Assembly: GCF_002355155.1 (NCBI RefSeq)
Contig: NZ_AP017369.1
Span: 2,356,001 to 2,420,000 of the forward strand
Length of the DNA stretch: 64,000 nucleotides
Source of the DNA: Corynebacterium suranareeae
GTDB lineage: Bacteria; Actinomycetota; Actinomycetes; Mycobacteriales; Mycobacteriaceae
Direction: 5' to 3'
Made by a program: the position numbers and the translations under genes. The notes under the pieces are model-generated. The model saw only the letters and a list, made by a program, of their open reading frames with translations. It did no database searches and was not told where the DNA came from. Of the stretch, positions 1 through 9,704 are shown piece by piece (position 1 is the first letter of the stretch; the number at the start of each line of letters is the position of its first letter).

Positions 1-29
1 ACCATATCAGACATGGGAGAAGAATTCAT
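1..29 (-). CDS. Start of the gene downstream of hisB (partial)
   Basis: An ATG on the minus strand at 29-27 opens a frame that reads MNSSPMSDMV and leaves the window. It lies two bases after the hisB stop and has a GGGAG motif about nine bases upstream, inside the hisB end. This suggests translational coupling to the his operon. Too little is present to say what the protein does. Confidence 0.5.
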
Positions 30-31
30 GA

Positions 32-640
32 TTAGAGTGCTCCCTTAGTGGATGGGATTCCTGTTTGACGAGGATCCATTTCCACCGCACCACGCAATGC
101 GCGAGCAACAGCCTTGTACTCAGCCTCAGTGATGTGGTGAGGATCACGACCATAGTGGCAAATCACGTGCAGGGTAATTCGAGAATTCAAAGCCAACGTT
201 TCAAAGAAATGCTCATTGATCACCGTGGCATAATGTCCACCGATTACTGAGGTGATCATGTGCTCTGGTTCGCCGGAGATAACAAAGTATGGGCGTCCAG
301 AAATATCCACCACGGATTCCACCAACGCCTCATCCATGGGCAGCTGGCAGGATGCGAAACGGCGAATGCCTTTCTTGTCTCCTACTGCTTCAAGCAACGC
401 CTGTCCCAGCACAATCGCGGTATCTTCTACCGTGTGGTGGGCATCAATTTCGATGTCACCTTTGGCGTGAACTTTCAGATCAAAGCTTCCGTGCACACCA
501 AAAGCGGTCAGCATGTGATCGAAAAATGGCAGGCCAGTATCAATGTCAACCTTGCCGGAACCGTCCAGGTTTATTTCAACAGTGATGTCGGATTCACTAG
601 TCGTGCGGGTTGCGCGCCCAATGCGTGGTGCAACAGTCAT
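32..640 (-). CDS. hisB: Imidazoleglycerol-phosphate dehydratase HisB
   Basis: Converts imidazole-glycerol phosphate to imidazole-acetol phosphate in histidine synthesis; cytosolic. The 202 aa is the usual length of the monofunctional enzyme, with no fused phosphatase domain. The metal-binding signatures are all present: DHM at residues 41-43, DAHHTVED at 66-73, and the second His cluster [12 protein letters not shown] near residue 160. The protein ends STKGAL, as is common in the family. It is the third gene of a minus-strand hisD-hisC-hisB operon, 17 bp after hisC, and another reading frame begins just after its stop. I am sure of the identity. Confidence 0.97.
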   Translation of the reverse strand: MTVAPRIGRATRTTSESDITVEINLDGSGKVDIDTGLPFFDHMLTAFGVHGSFDLKVHAKGDIEIDAHHTVEDTAIVLGQALLEAVGDKKGIRRFASCQLPMDEALVESVVDISGRPYFVISGEPEHMITSVIGGHYATVINEHFFETLALNSRITLHVICHYGRDPHHITEAEYKAVARALRGAVEMDPRQTGIPSTKGAL

Positions 641-657
641 GAAAAATTTCTTCTCTC

Positions 658-1764
<1,107 letters not shown>

Positions 1765-3093
1765 TTAAGCCTCGTCGGTGGTGGGGAGATTTTCAAAGCG
1801 AGCACGGATGGCTTCACCGTGCGCAGGAAGATCTTCAGCGTTAGCAAAATTAATTACTACTTCAGAGACATCTTTCAGCGCGGCCTCATCGTATTCAATA
1901 AGGTTGACTGGCCGCAGGAACGTGTGGGTGGATAATCCTGCAGAAAAACGAGCAGTTCCAGAAGTAGGCAGCACGTGGTTAGAACCTGCGGAATAATCAC
2001 CAAGCGGTACCGGCGAGAAATCACCAACAAAGATGGCGCCAGCATTGGTGATTTGTTCAGCTACTGCTCGGGCATTTTCCGTGTGAATTTCTAGGTGCTC
2101 TGCCGCGTATTGATCGGCAACTTGAATACCCACGGAGATGTCGTCGACAAGCACAATGCCGCTTTGCGCACCGCGCAAGGCTTCCGCAACACGCTCAGCG
2201 TTGCGCGTAATGGAATACCGTGCCTCGATTTCGCGGTTGACATCTTGAGCTAGCTGCTCAGAATCGGTGATCAATACAGATGCCGCCATCACGTCATGTT
2301 CAGCCTGGCTAATCAGATCGTAGGCAATATTGACGGCATTCGCGGATCCATCTGCCAAGACCGCGATCTCTGTTGGGCCAGCTTCAGAATCAGTTCCGAC
2401 CACTCCCCTGACCAGGCGTTTGGCAGCGGTGACAAAAATATTTCCAGGACCAGTGACCATATCCACAGGTTCCAAATCAGCTGCCTCATCACCGTAAGCA
2501 AGCAGCGCGACAGCTTGAGCGCCACCGACTGCCCACACCTCATCAACACCCAAAATGGAACAAGCAGCCAAAATGGTCGGGTGTGGCCAACCACCATGAT
2601 CTGCCTGAGGAGGAGATGCCAAAACTAAGGTATTTACTCCTGCTTCCTGAGCTGGGACCACATTCATAATCACGCTTGATGGGTACACCGCGTTTCCGCC
2701 TGGGGCATACAGCCCAACGCGGTCAATTGGCATGAAACGCTCGGTTACAGTACCACCTGGAGAAAGTTGCGTGGTGTGCTCTTTCGGGCGCTGTTCAGAG
2801 TGCACCTTGCGGACCCGCACAATGGATTCTTCAATCGCCTCTCGGACCAAAGGATCCAAAGCCTTTTCTGCTTCAGCAATAACCTCAGCTGGCACCCGCA
2901 CCGAAGCGGGGCGGATATGATCAAACTTCTCGCCATAGTCCAACGCAGCATCGGCACCGCGCTTTTGGACGTCTTCAACAACCGGCTGCACCATAGGCAG
3001 CACCGACCACACGTCAGTGCCTCCACGTGGCAGTGCACGTCGGATGTCGCTCTTGGATGGTGTGTGACCGCGCAGGTCAGTGACATTCAACAT
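1765..3093 (-). CDS. hisD: Histidinol dehydrogenase HisD
   Basis: Zn-dependent, NAD-linked enzyme for the last two oxidations of histidine synthesis (histidinol to histidine). The 442 aa matches the family. Conserved stretches: GGNAVYPS at 132-139, [12 protein letters not shown] at 190-201, [12 protein letters not shown] from 237, the Zn-ligand region SQAEHD at 262-267, and the catalytic [11 protein letters not shown] at 330-340. It is the first gene of the minus-strand his operon seen here. A GGGAG motif lies about 10 bases before the ATG. The upstream spacer carries a palindrome that could be regulatory, listed separately. Confidence 0.97.
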   Translation of the reverse strand: MLNVTDLRGHTPSKSDIRRALPRGGTDVWSVLPMVQPVVEDVQKRGADAALDYGEKFDHIRPASVRVPAEVIAEAEKALDPLVREAIEESIVRVRKVHSEQRPKEHTTQLSPGGTVTERFMPIDRVGLYAPGGNAVYPSSVIMNVVPAQEAGVNTLVLASPPQADHGGWPHPTILAACSILGVDEVWAVGGAQAVALLAYGDEAADLEPVDMVTGPGNIFVTAAKRLVRGVVGTDSEAGPTEIAVLADGSANAVNIAYDLISQAEHDVMAASVLITDSEQLAQDVNREIEARYSITRNAERVAEALRGAQSGIVLVDDISVGIQVADQYAAEHLEIHTENARAVAEQITNAGAIFVGDFSPVPLGDYSAGSNHVLPTSGTARFSAGLSTHTFLRPVNLIEYDEAALKDVSEVVINFANAEDLPAHGEAIRARFENLPTTDEA

Positions 3094-3122
3094 GGCGAAA
3101 AGATCTCCCTTAAAAGGTTGAA

Positions 3123-3136
3123 TCGAAATATTTCGA
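3123..3136. promoter_or_regulatory. 14-bp palindrome in the hisD leader
   Basis: TCGAAATATTTCGA is a perfect palindrome 30 bp upstream of the hisD start. A second inverted repeat lies further up: GGCTTAA at 3158-3164 with TTAAGCC at 3176-3182. Either could be an operator or part of a folded leader. I do not see a canonical T-box sequence or a run of His codons. Confidence 0.35.
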
Positions 3137-3309
3137 GTAAACTACCCAAATCCGCGAGGCTTAAACCTTAAGTTGTTAAGCCCACACGATTACCTATTGT
3201 ATTCCTCACGTAACAAGTTTCTGATTTGGGTACAGCAGAGCTCAATTGAATTAGACTTGAAACTTAAATTGACCTCTACAGATTTCACTGAATTTAACCA
3301 ATTTTTGTG

Positions 3310-3346
3310 CTTGTAGGTTGCTTGTAGATAAGACTTGTAGATAAGA
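3310..3346. repeat. 13-bp tandem repeat
   Basis: CTTGTAGATAAGA occurs twice head to tail at 3321-3333 and 3334-3346, with a degenerate third copy beginning CTTGTAGG at 3310. The last copy runs into the ribosome binding site of the YbjN-like gene. TAGATA within the repeat could serve as a -10 element. Confidence 0.8.
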
Positions 3347-3351
3347 AAGGA

Positions 3352-4515
3352 ATGGATTTCTCACCTGTGAACGATCGAAACGTCCCAGCACCCAACACCG
3401 CCATTCCGTTCCCCGTTGATCTGAATCGAGTCACGGAAACCATAGATGAGTTGGGCTACCATTTCCTAAGCTCTGACGATCGTGTCATCGTGCCATGGTC
3501 AGATCACCGCGTATCTATGTATTTCAGCCATGAGTCAGGTCAGATGCTCACGGTGCTTGGCCGATTACGCATGAGCCTAGATATGTTCGCTATTAATGAC
3601 GCAGCACGAGCAGTGACACAGTGGAATGCTGAACGCATCGGACCTACTGCACTGCTCCACCTGGGCAATGACGGCGAAGTAGAACTGAAATTCCGCACCA
3701 CCATCTGCATTGATGAAGGCTTAAGTGTCCAGCAACTCCGCCAATTTTTAACCCTTTCCTTAGATACCACAGCAATGGCTGTTACCTACATCTTGGAGCG
3801 TTTCTCTGAGCTATCCTTCAGTGGCGCAGGCAGCGATGAATTAAGCGATGAACAAGACCAATCTGATCTCGTTGAAAAAATCAGCGGGCTGTACGTTCCA
3901 ACCCCGGTAGAAAGCCTGATTGAATCTCTAACCGACATAGAGTGGGAAGAAAGTGACATGTCAGACGAGGATTCAGAAGAAGATTACCTAGATGATGACA
4001 CAGACATCGAATGGGAAACCGACGATGACTACTTTCAACCAGATCCCGAAGACGAATCCTTCGATGATTCCGACATTCCCCACGAAGTAACGCTCGACCG
4101 CATCCGCGAACAATTACACGATATCGGTGTGATGAAAACTAGTGGCGAGGACGATTTCATTGTTGCCTGGATTAATGAAATCTTCCTTGGGTTTTTCGTT
4201 GATAACGGCCCTACCCTCTTGGTCAAAGGTCATTGGGACCCCAACATGGATGCCACTAGAGATTTCATGAAACTATTCATGATGTGCAATCAGTGGAATG
4301 AAAATTCACTAACAACCAAAGCGTTTTGCCACACCGATGATCAGGGCTTGCAAGTAAGAGTTGAGTTCGCAGTCTCAGTCGCTGAGGGACTCAATGATGA
4401 CCAACTACAACACAATATTGCTTTATCCATCCACCACATTTTGCAGGCAGTAGACTCAATCAGCAAAGAAGCCACCGGAAAATCTGTTGTGGAGTGGCCA
4501 GAAAAAGATAATTAA
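3352..4515 (+). CDS. Double YbjN-domain protein, function unknown
   Basis: 387 aa with two copies of a YbjN-like domain, roughly residues 20-160 and 245-375. In each copy a helix is followed by a strand with WSDHRVSMYF or WINEIFLGFF, then a segment with Q/N-WN (TQWNAER; NQWNENS) and a helix after EGL. A very acidic linker, about residues 165-240, rich in DEDS, joins them. YbjN-like proteins have been proposed as regulators or chaperone-like factors, without a defined activity. There is no signal peptide. The AGAAAGGA motif touches the ATG directly, which is unusual; a GTG six codons in (3367) would sit 15 bases away, so neither start is ideal. A 13-bp tandem repeat lies just upstream. Confidence 0.75.
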   Translation: MDFSPVNDRNVPAPNTAIPFPVDLNRVTETIDELGYHFLSSDDRVIVPWSDHRVSMYFSHESGQMLTVLGRLRMSLDMFAINDAARAVTQWNAERIGPTALLHLGNDGEVELKFRTTICIDEGLSVQQLRQFLTLSLDTTAMAVTYILERFSELSFSGAGSDELSDEQDQSDLVEKISGLYVPTPVESLIESLTDIEWEESDMSDEDSEEDYLDDDTDIEWETDDDYFQPDPEDESFDDSDIPHEVTLDRIREQLHDIGVMKTSGEDDFIVAWINEIFLGFFVDNGPTLLVKGHWDPNMDATRDFMKLFMMCNQWNENSLTTKAFCHTDDQGLQVRVEFAVSVAEGLNDDQLQHNIALSIHHILQAVDSISKEATGKSVVEWPEKDN

Positions 4516-4901
4516 CCAAACTCGGTATTTATTCTGTTTCAAAAGTGCTGCGGTAGAGATTTGTATGGGTGCGTCCACCGGCTGCGCTGGCATCGATCGA
4601 GCACATCCTAATGAACACAAAAGAGCACTAAATATTCGTTACTACAGCAGGCGATTTAAGGGGTTTAAGTTCCTGGAATGAGTCTTGGTGTGGCAGGGTG
4701 CTGTTTGGGCGCTTAAAAGCCATTCTAGGAAGGGTCAGTTTTGGGACTATTGGGATGGATGTGAAACTTGGAAGTTTCCTGATCAAATTTTCACCACAAG
4801 CGTGAGGTCCGACCATGCTACAAATTGAGCGTGAATGCACCACCAAAACCGCCACCAGACCAGAGCTTTACAAACCTAAACAACAGTTGTGCACGTCAGG
4901 A
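4516..4901. other. Spacer without a supported gene (386 bp)
   Basis: Lies between the convergent YbjN-like gene and a membrane-protein gene. Short frames exist on both strands but lack a convincing ribosome binding site or recognisable protein. A near-perfect inverted repeat, TCCTGGAATG at 4671-4680 with CATTCTAGGA at 4721-4730, encloses G/T-rich sequence. It could be a folded RNA or chance. Confidence 0.5.
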
Positions 4902-5504
4902 TTAATCAGTCTCGAGTGCTTCTTCCGGCGTGACAAAAGCTGCGCACCAGTACATACACACAGCTAAAAATGGTGCCACGGCAAGTGCAATACCTGGCGA
5001 AATTGCAGGCGCTACCTGGAAGGACTCACCAACAGCGGTGGCATAATCCGAAGGTGATCCATGCAGCAAAGTAGATGAATAGCTGCCGAAAATAAGAAAG
5101 GCCACCGCCCCTGAAGCGGATACGATTCCCAACCAAATAAGCATCAAAGGCCCACGGCTCTGAGGCGACCGGAGGAATACCACCAACGCGATTGCCGCTG
5201 CCAGCACTCCCGTGGCAATGACAAACCACGCGTATCCGGTAAAAGAGGTATTACTTTCCACGGCAATGGATGCTGTTTCAGCATCTTCTACAAATGCTGT
5301 GTAAGTGGGTCGAAGGAGCCCCCATATGACTCCTGCGATTGCGTACACAGCCAAAGTGATTGCTAAAACACCTGCGTAAACCCCCACCGATTTGTTTATT
5401 TTCTTTCGAGGGGTGAGTTTTTGCGGTGTGGCAGACCCGTCATCTTCTGTGTATCCGTCATAAGGATTATGGTCGGAGGCGATGCCGGAGTCGGGGTATG
5501 TCAT
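4902..5504 (-). CDS. Four-helix membrane protein, function unknown
   Basis: 200 aa. The first 35 residues are polar and charged (TPRKKINKS). Four hydrophobic segments follow at about 40-65, 95-112, 118-140 and 165-190, so it is an integral membrane protein with the N-terminus probably in the cytoplasm. The only soluble loop, about 66-92, is acidic and Ser/Thr-rich. I recognise no family. It lies 68 bp upstream of a start-to-stop neighbour, the lipoprotein gene on the same strand, so the lipoprotein gene and this one may be co-transcribed. Confidence 0.75.
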   Translation of the reverse strand: MTYPDSGIASDHNPYDGYTEDDGSATPQKLTPRKKINKSVGVYAGVLAITLAVYAIAGVIWGLLRPTYTAFVEDAETASIAVESNTSFTGYAWFVIATGVLAAAIALVVFLRSPQSRGPLMLIWLGIVSASGAVAFLIFGSYSSTLLHGSPSDYATAVGESFQVAPAISPGIALAVAPFLAVCMYWCAAFVTPEEALETD

Positions 5505-5572
5505 GGCAATAAAGGATACCTACGTTGGCTGTTACTTTTACAACCTGCAGGTAGAAACCTTACGGGTAAATT

Positions 5573-6220
5573 CTAGTCGCAGAACTTCCACTGGCCGCCT
5601 TCATTAAGGAAGCGCTGAGTTGCAGAGTCAGTGTTTCCACCTGCGGTAGCAACCACCCATGCGGATGCTTCCTGTCCGTTAACTACTACGTCACTGACGG
5701 AATCAACTGTTCCAGTGCCCTCGCCTCCCAAAGGAATGTCTGGGATGGTGTTGAGATCTAGCTGTGCTGAGTTGGCGCCACTTGCTTCCAATACACGGCT
5801 ACACGTGTTGTTGATGGTGTATGCCAATGAGGAACGCAATGTGTTGGTGTCGGCGTATCCGCGAACCAGGGCCTCGATTGCGGCTGCTTCTTCTGGAGTT
5901 GCGGTCTGTCCGTTTTCTACAGGTGCTGCCTCGGCAAACGTCACTGGGTTTTCAGAAATTTCTTGAGCCAGTGCATCAAGCTGAGCTTGCTGTTCTTGAT
6001 CAATGGTTGCAGTTTCAGAAGGTGCTGCTTCCTCTGACGTTGTTTCTACTGCTTCTTCTGTAGTGGTGGCGCTGGAGGAGGTAGCTGAACTTGTCGTTGT
6101 TGCTGCGGTCGTGGAGGCTGCTTCGGTATCGGAAGAATCGCTTCCACAGGCGCTCAATAAAAGTGGTGTAACCATGAGTGCTGCGAATGCAACCTTCTTG
6201 GAAGAAAAACGAATAGACAA
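5573..6220 (-). CDS. Secreted lipoprotein, MTB12-like type
   Basis: 215 aa with a lipoprotein signal peptide: KK near the N-terminus, a hydrophobic stretch, and lipobox LLSAC with the lipidated Cys at 25. A Ser/Thr/Glu-rich low-complexity spacer follows at about 26-75. The C-terminal domain resembles the small mycobacterial antigen MTB12/CFP-2 type: an N-terminal helix, then NTCSRVLEASG, strands, and a terminal GGQWKFCD. A paralogue of similar design lies at 49248-49838. Export and surface anchoring follow from the lipobox; the function is unknown. Confidence 0.8.
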   Translation of the reverse strand: MSIRFSSKKVAFAALMVTPLLLSACGSDSSDTEAASTTAATTTSSATSSSATTTEEAVETTSEEAAPSETATIDQEQQAQLDALAQEISENPVTFAEAAPVENGQTATPEEAAAIEALVRGYADTNTLRSSLAYTINNTCSRVLEASGANSAQLDLNTIPDIPLGGEGTGTVDSVSDVVVNGQEASAWVVATAGGNTDSATQRFLNEGGQWKFCD

Positions 6221-6337
6221 AATTCTGCTCCTGATAAATCATCGACATACTCCGGAAAGTTTTAAAAATTCCGGGGGTTTCACGCAGATTACCCTAACAA
6301 AGTAATCTTCCTGCGAGCCAGACATCGGGCTGTCATT

Positions 6338-6913
6338 ATGCTGGCAATTGTGCAGTTATCAAAAGAATCAATCATTGGTGCCGCGGTTTCCATTCTGAGT
6401 GAGTTCGGCCTGTCAGATATGACAATGCGCCGCGTCGCAAAGCAATTAAATGTCGCGCCCGGGGCACTATATTGGCATTTTAAAAACAAGCAGGAGCTTA
6501 TCGACGCCACATCCCGGCACATATTGGCGCCTATTTTAGGGCGCGACGACGAGCAGCAAGCACGCATTTCCGCGCAAGAAAATTGCGCAGAAATGCGAGC
6601 GTTGATGATGAATATGAAAGACGGTGCTGAAGTAGTTAGTGCGGCGCTGAGTAGTCAACAACTGCGCACGGAACTAGAGGCAATAATTTCTCAGTCACTG
6701 GATGTTCCTGATGAGGTCGGTGCTTTCACGTTGCTGCATTTCGTGGTCGGTGCGGTGTTAACTGAACAAACACAGCTTCAAATGCACGAGCTCACCGCTG
6801 GCGCGGAAAGCGACACTGAGCAAAATTCCAGCGATGTGGACTTTGAAGAAAGATTTAATAAAGGTGTCGAGACCATTCTGGCGGGTCTTGAGGCGCTAAG
6901 GCATATAAGATGA
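6338..6913 (+). CDS. TetR-family transcriptional regulator
   Basis: 191 aa. Residues about 8-60 form a typical TetR helix-turn-helix: AAVSILSEFGLSDMTMRRVAKQL, then the recognition helix region VAPGALYWHFKNKQELI. The C-terminal part, about 70-190, is helical and would bind a ligand, perhaps with a TetR_C-type fold. It is divergent from the lipoprotein gene and ends 6 bp before glgX, so it may be co-transcribed with glgX and could regulate it or the lipoprotein. No clear ribosome binding site precedes the ATG; a GTG four codons in is an alternative start. Confidence 0.85.
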   Translation: MLAIVQLSKESIIGAAVSILSEFGLSDMTMRRVAKQLNVAPGALYWHFKNKQELIDATSRHILAPILGRDDEQQARISAQENCAEMRALMMNMKDGAEVVSAALSSQQLRTELEAIISQSLDVPDEVGAFTLLHFVVGAVLTEQTQLQMHELTAGAESDTEQNSSDVDFEERFNKGVETILAGLEALRHIR

Positions 6914-6919
6914 CGTTCC

Positions 6920-9382
6920 ATGACATCATCAATTGAGCACACACACCAAGTTTGGCCTGGACATGCCTATCCTTTGGGTTCAACATATGACGGTGCTGGC
7001 ACGAACTTTGCGATCTTCTCTGTTGTCGCCGACCGCGTTGAGCTGTGTTTATTAGATGCAGACAATAATGAAACCCGTATTCCACTCGAGGAACGCGATG
7101 CCCATATTTGGCATTGTTATCTCCCTGGCGTGCAACCTGGTCAGCGTTATGGCTTCCGTGTGCACGGCCCGTGGAATCCAGATGAGGGCAAGAGGTGTGA
7201 TCCAAGCAAACTTCTTGTTGACCCCTATGCTCGTGCTTTCGATGGAGAATTTGATGGACATCCATCTTTGTTCTCGTATGACATCACCAACCCTGATGAC
7301 CCCAACGGACGCAACACCGAAGACAGCCTTGATCACACAATGAAATCTGTTGTGGTGAATCCGTTCTTTGATTGGGGCAATGACCGTCCACCACGTATCC
7401 CGTACAACGAAACCGTCATCTATGAAGCCCATGTCAAAGGCATGACGATGACCCACCCGGATGTCCCAGAAGAACTCCGCGGCACCTATGCAGGTCTTGC
7501 TCACCCGGCGATCATTCAGTACTTAAGCGATTTGGGTGTGACAGCCATTGAACTCATGCCTGTGCACCAATTCCTCCAAGATGACCGTTTAAGAGAACTC
7601 GGTTTACGAAACTATTGGGGTTATAACTCTTTCGGTTTCTTTGCGCCATACAACGATTACGCTGCCAACAAGAACCCAGGTGGTGCGGTCGCTGAATTCA
7701 AGGGATTAGTGCGCAGCTACCATGAAGCTGGCCTCGAGGTGATCTTGGATGTGGTGTACAACCACACTGCCGAGGGCAACCATATGGGCCCCACTATTGC
7801 GTTTCGTGGCATTGACAATGAGGCCTACTACCGTTTGGTGGAAGGCGATCGTCGCCACTACATGGACTACACCGGTACAGGTAACTCCCTGAATGTTCGT
7901 GATCCACATTCACTACAGCTCATCATGGATTCCTTGCGGTACTGGGTTACCGAAATGCATGTCGATGGCTTCCGCTTCGATCTGGCATCTACCTTGGCTC
8001 GTGAATTTGATGATGTTGATCGCTTGGCAACATTTTTCGATTTGGTCCAACAAGATCCAGTGGTCTCCCAAGTTAAACTCATCGCCGAGCCATGGGATGT
8101 CGGTGAAGGTGGCTACCAGGTGGGTAATTTCCCTCCACTGTGGACAGAATGGAACGGTAAATACCGCGACACCGTCCGTGATTTTTGGCGCGGTGAGCCA
8201 GCAACCTTAGGTGAATTTGCCTCACGCCTTACCGGATCTTCCGACCTTTATGCCAACAACGGCAGGCGCCCGACTGCATCGATTAATTTTGTGACCGCTC
8301 ATGATGGCTTCACTTTGAATGATTTAGTGAGCTACAACGAAAAGCACAATATGGACAACGGTGAAGAAGGCCGCGACGGCGAATCCCACAACCGATCATG
8401 GAACTGTGGCGTCGAAGGCCCAACCGATGACCCTGAAATTTTGCAGCTTCGAGCACAGCAACGCAGAAACTTCCTCACCACGTTGCTGCTCTCTCAAGGC
8501 ACGCCGATGATTTCCCATGGCGATGAAATGGCTCGTACCCAAAACGGCAACAATAACGTGTACTGCCAAGACAACGAGTTGGCGTGGGTCAATTGGGAAC
8601 AAGCAGAAGAAAATGCAGACCTCGTGAGCTTTACTCGACGACTTCTTCGCATTCGTGCCAACCACCCAGTATTTAGGCGTCGGCAGTTCCTCGCCGGCGG
8701 ACCTCTGGGTAGTGATGTTCGCGATCGTGACATCGCCTGGCTAGTCCCCAACGGAACGTTGATGACTCAGGATGACTGGGATTTTGCTTTCGGTAAATCC
8801 CTACAGGTGTTCTTCAACGGCGATGCTATTGAAGAGCCAGACCAGCGAGGCCAAAAGATTCGCGATGACTCCTTCATTTTGATGTTCAACGCGCACTTTG
8901 AACCGATTTGCTTCACGCTTCCACCTGAGCACTTCGGTATGAAATGGAAGCTGCTTGTCGATACCACCGAAGCTGTCGGCTACCCACTCGAAGATCTCAC
9001 CATCGAAGCTGGCGGCACGATCACCGTTCCGGCACGCTCCACCATGTTGTTGCGTCAGGTAGAAGCCCCTGACTACACCAAGCTCGATGAAAAAATCGCA
9101 GCGGAAAAGGCGGAACAAGAACTCGCAGCAGCGAAGGAAGCAGCAGACGCAGAAGAATCACTTCGCCAATCTGCTGAGCGCGTAGCTGCCGAAGAAACCG
9201 AGTTGGCACAACGACACGGTGCTGTAGAAGACACAGAAGATGTGGATACACAGGATCCGACGGACGATAGTGTTCCCGAGGAAGCTACTGAGGACACAGA
9301 AATTGACGAGCCTGCAGAGACTACCGAACCGACAGCATCGGCAGCCGAGGAAGATTCTTCGACAGAAGTAGAAGAGAAATAG
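6920..9382 (+). CDS. glgX: Glycogen debranching enzyme GlgX with acidic tail
   Basis: GH13 isoamylase-type enzyme that removes alpha-1,6 branches from phosphorylase-limited glycogen. Domains: an N-terminal CBM48-like beta domain (about 10-130), the catalytic barrel (about 170-560) and a C-terminal beta domain. Catalytic residues are visible: nucleophile Asp354 in GFRFDLA, Glu390 in IAEPWDVG, Asp462 in TAHDGF; also DVVYNHTAEGN. The core ends near residue 720. About 100 residues follow, first an Ala/Glu/Lys coiled-coil-like stretch and then a Glu/Asp/Thr tail, which most GlgX proteins lack. The product feeds TreY and TreZ, also in this window. The start is 6 bp after the TetR stop, with a weak ribosome binding site. 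Confidence 0.95.
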   Translation: MTSSIEHTHQVWPGHAYPLGSTYDGAGTNFAIFSVVADRVELCLLDADNNETRIPLEERDAHIWHCYLPGVQPGQRYGFRVHGPWNPDEGKRCDPSKLLVDPYARAFDGEFDGHPSLFSYDITNPDDPNGRNTEDSLDHTMKSVVVNPFFDWGNDRPPRIPYNETVIYEAHVKGMTMTHPDVPEELRGTYAGLAHPAIIQYLSDLGVTAIELMPVHQFLQDDRLRELGLRNYWGYNSFGFFAPYNDYAANKNPGGAVAEFKGLVRSYHEAGLEVILDVVYNHTAEGNHMGPTIAFRGIDNEAYYRLVEGDRRHYMDYTGTGNSLNVRDPHSLQLIMDSLRYWVTEMHVDGFRFDLASTLAREFDDVDRLATFFDLVQQDPVVSQVKLIAEPWDVGEGGYQVGNFPPLWTEWNGKYRDTVRDFWRGEPATLGEFASRLTGSSDLYANNGRRPTASINFVTAHDGFTLNDLVSYNEKHNMDNGEEGRDGESHNRSWNCGVEGPTDDPEILQLRAQQRRNFLTTLLLSQGTPMISHGDEMARTQNGNNNVYCQDNELAWVNWEQAEENADLVSFTRRLLRIRANHPVFRRRQFLAGGPLGSDVRDRDIAWLVPNGTLMTQDDWDFAFGKSLQVFFNGDAIEEPDQRGQKIRDDSFILMFNAHFEPICFTLPPEHFGMKWKLLVDTTEAVGYPLEDLTIEAGGTITVPARSTMLLRQVEAPDYTKLDEKIAAEKAEQELAAAKEAADAEESLRQSAERVAAEETELAQRHGAVEDTEDVDTQDPTDDSVPEEATEDTEIDEPAETTEPTASAAEEDSSTEVEEK

Positions 9383-9392
9383 TTTTACCTAA

Positions 9393-9428
9393 CGGTGCCA
9401 CAGAGGATTCTGTGGCACCGATTCCTTT
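9393..9428 (+). terminator. Terminator of glgX
   Basis: Perfect 12-bp stem, 9393-9404 (CGGTGCCACAGA) with 9409-9420, GGAT loop, followed by a T-rich run ATTCCTTTT. It begins 11 bp after the glgX stop. Confidence 0.9.
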
Positions 9429-9656
9429 TGGGAAGGAAGGGGTGCCTTTTCGCTAGGACAAGAATGTGCGAAATTTCATTAGATTTTACTTATGGTGAAT
9501 CCTCACGTTTTTCGGCGTCTAAAGCGTTCCAATTCACCATGTTTGGCCGATTCCATCTAAAAAATGGTGGATCCGCACACTCTGCAACAACAGAGCAGGT
9601 CTAACGCCAATGGCTGGTAGCTCCCGACCCTCTTCTTAACCTTGAGGCAAATGTCA

Positions 9657-9690
9657 CGCATTAAACACGGGTTTCGCCGTATTTAATGCG
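9657..9690 (+). promoter_or_regulatory. Large inverted repeat before the methyltransferase start
   Basis: Arms of 14 nt, 9657-9670 and 9677-9690, pair with one mismatch around a 6-nt loop (GTTTCG). It lies 14 bp before the ATG at 9705 and directly abuts the ribosome binding site TAAGG (9692-9696). A second palindrome, TAAGGTTTACCTTA (9692-9705), overlaps the start codon. It could act as an operator or as an RNA hairpin that controls translation. Confidence 0.6.
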
Positions 9691-9704
9691 GTAAGGTTTA
9701 CCTT

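Larger units (their letters stand above)
9383..9704. other. Spacer between glgX and the methyltransferase gene (322 bp)
   Basis: After the glgX terminator the spacer is AT-rich and I see no convincing gene. It contains a 9-bp inverted repeat (ATGGTGAAT at 9492-9500, ATTCACCAT at 9532-9540) enclosing GTTTTTCGGCGTC, which resembles a motif in other spacers of this window. At its end is the large inverted repeat 9657-9690, listed separately. Confidence 0.6.

Noticed and set aside
4628..4855. 75-codon minus-strand frame in the spacer before the membrane protein gene
   Set aside because: No ribosome binding site, atypical composition with many Pro and Cys, and no homology I can recognise.
9395..9604. 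69-codon frame after glgX
   Set aside because: It starts inside the glgX terminator hairpin, and its codons look random.
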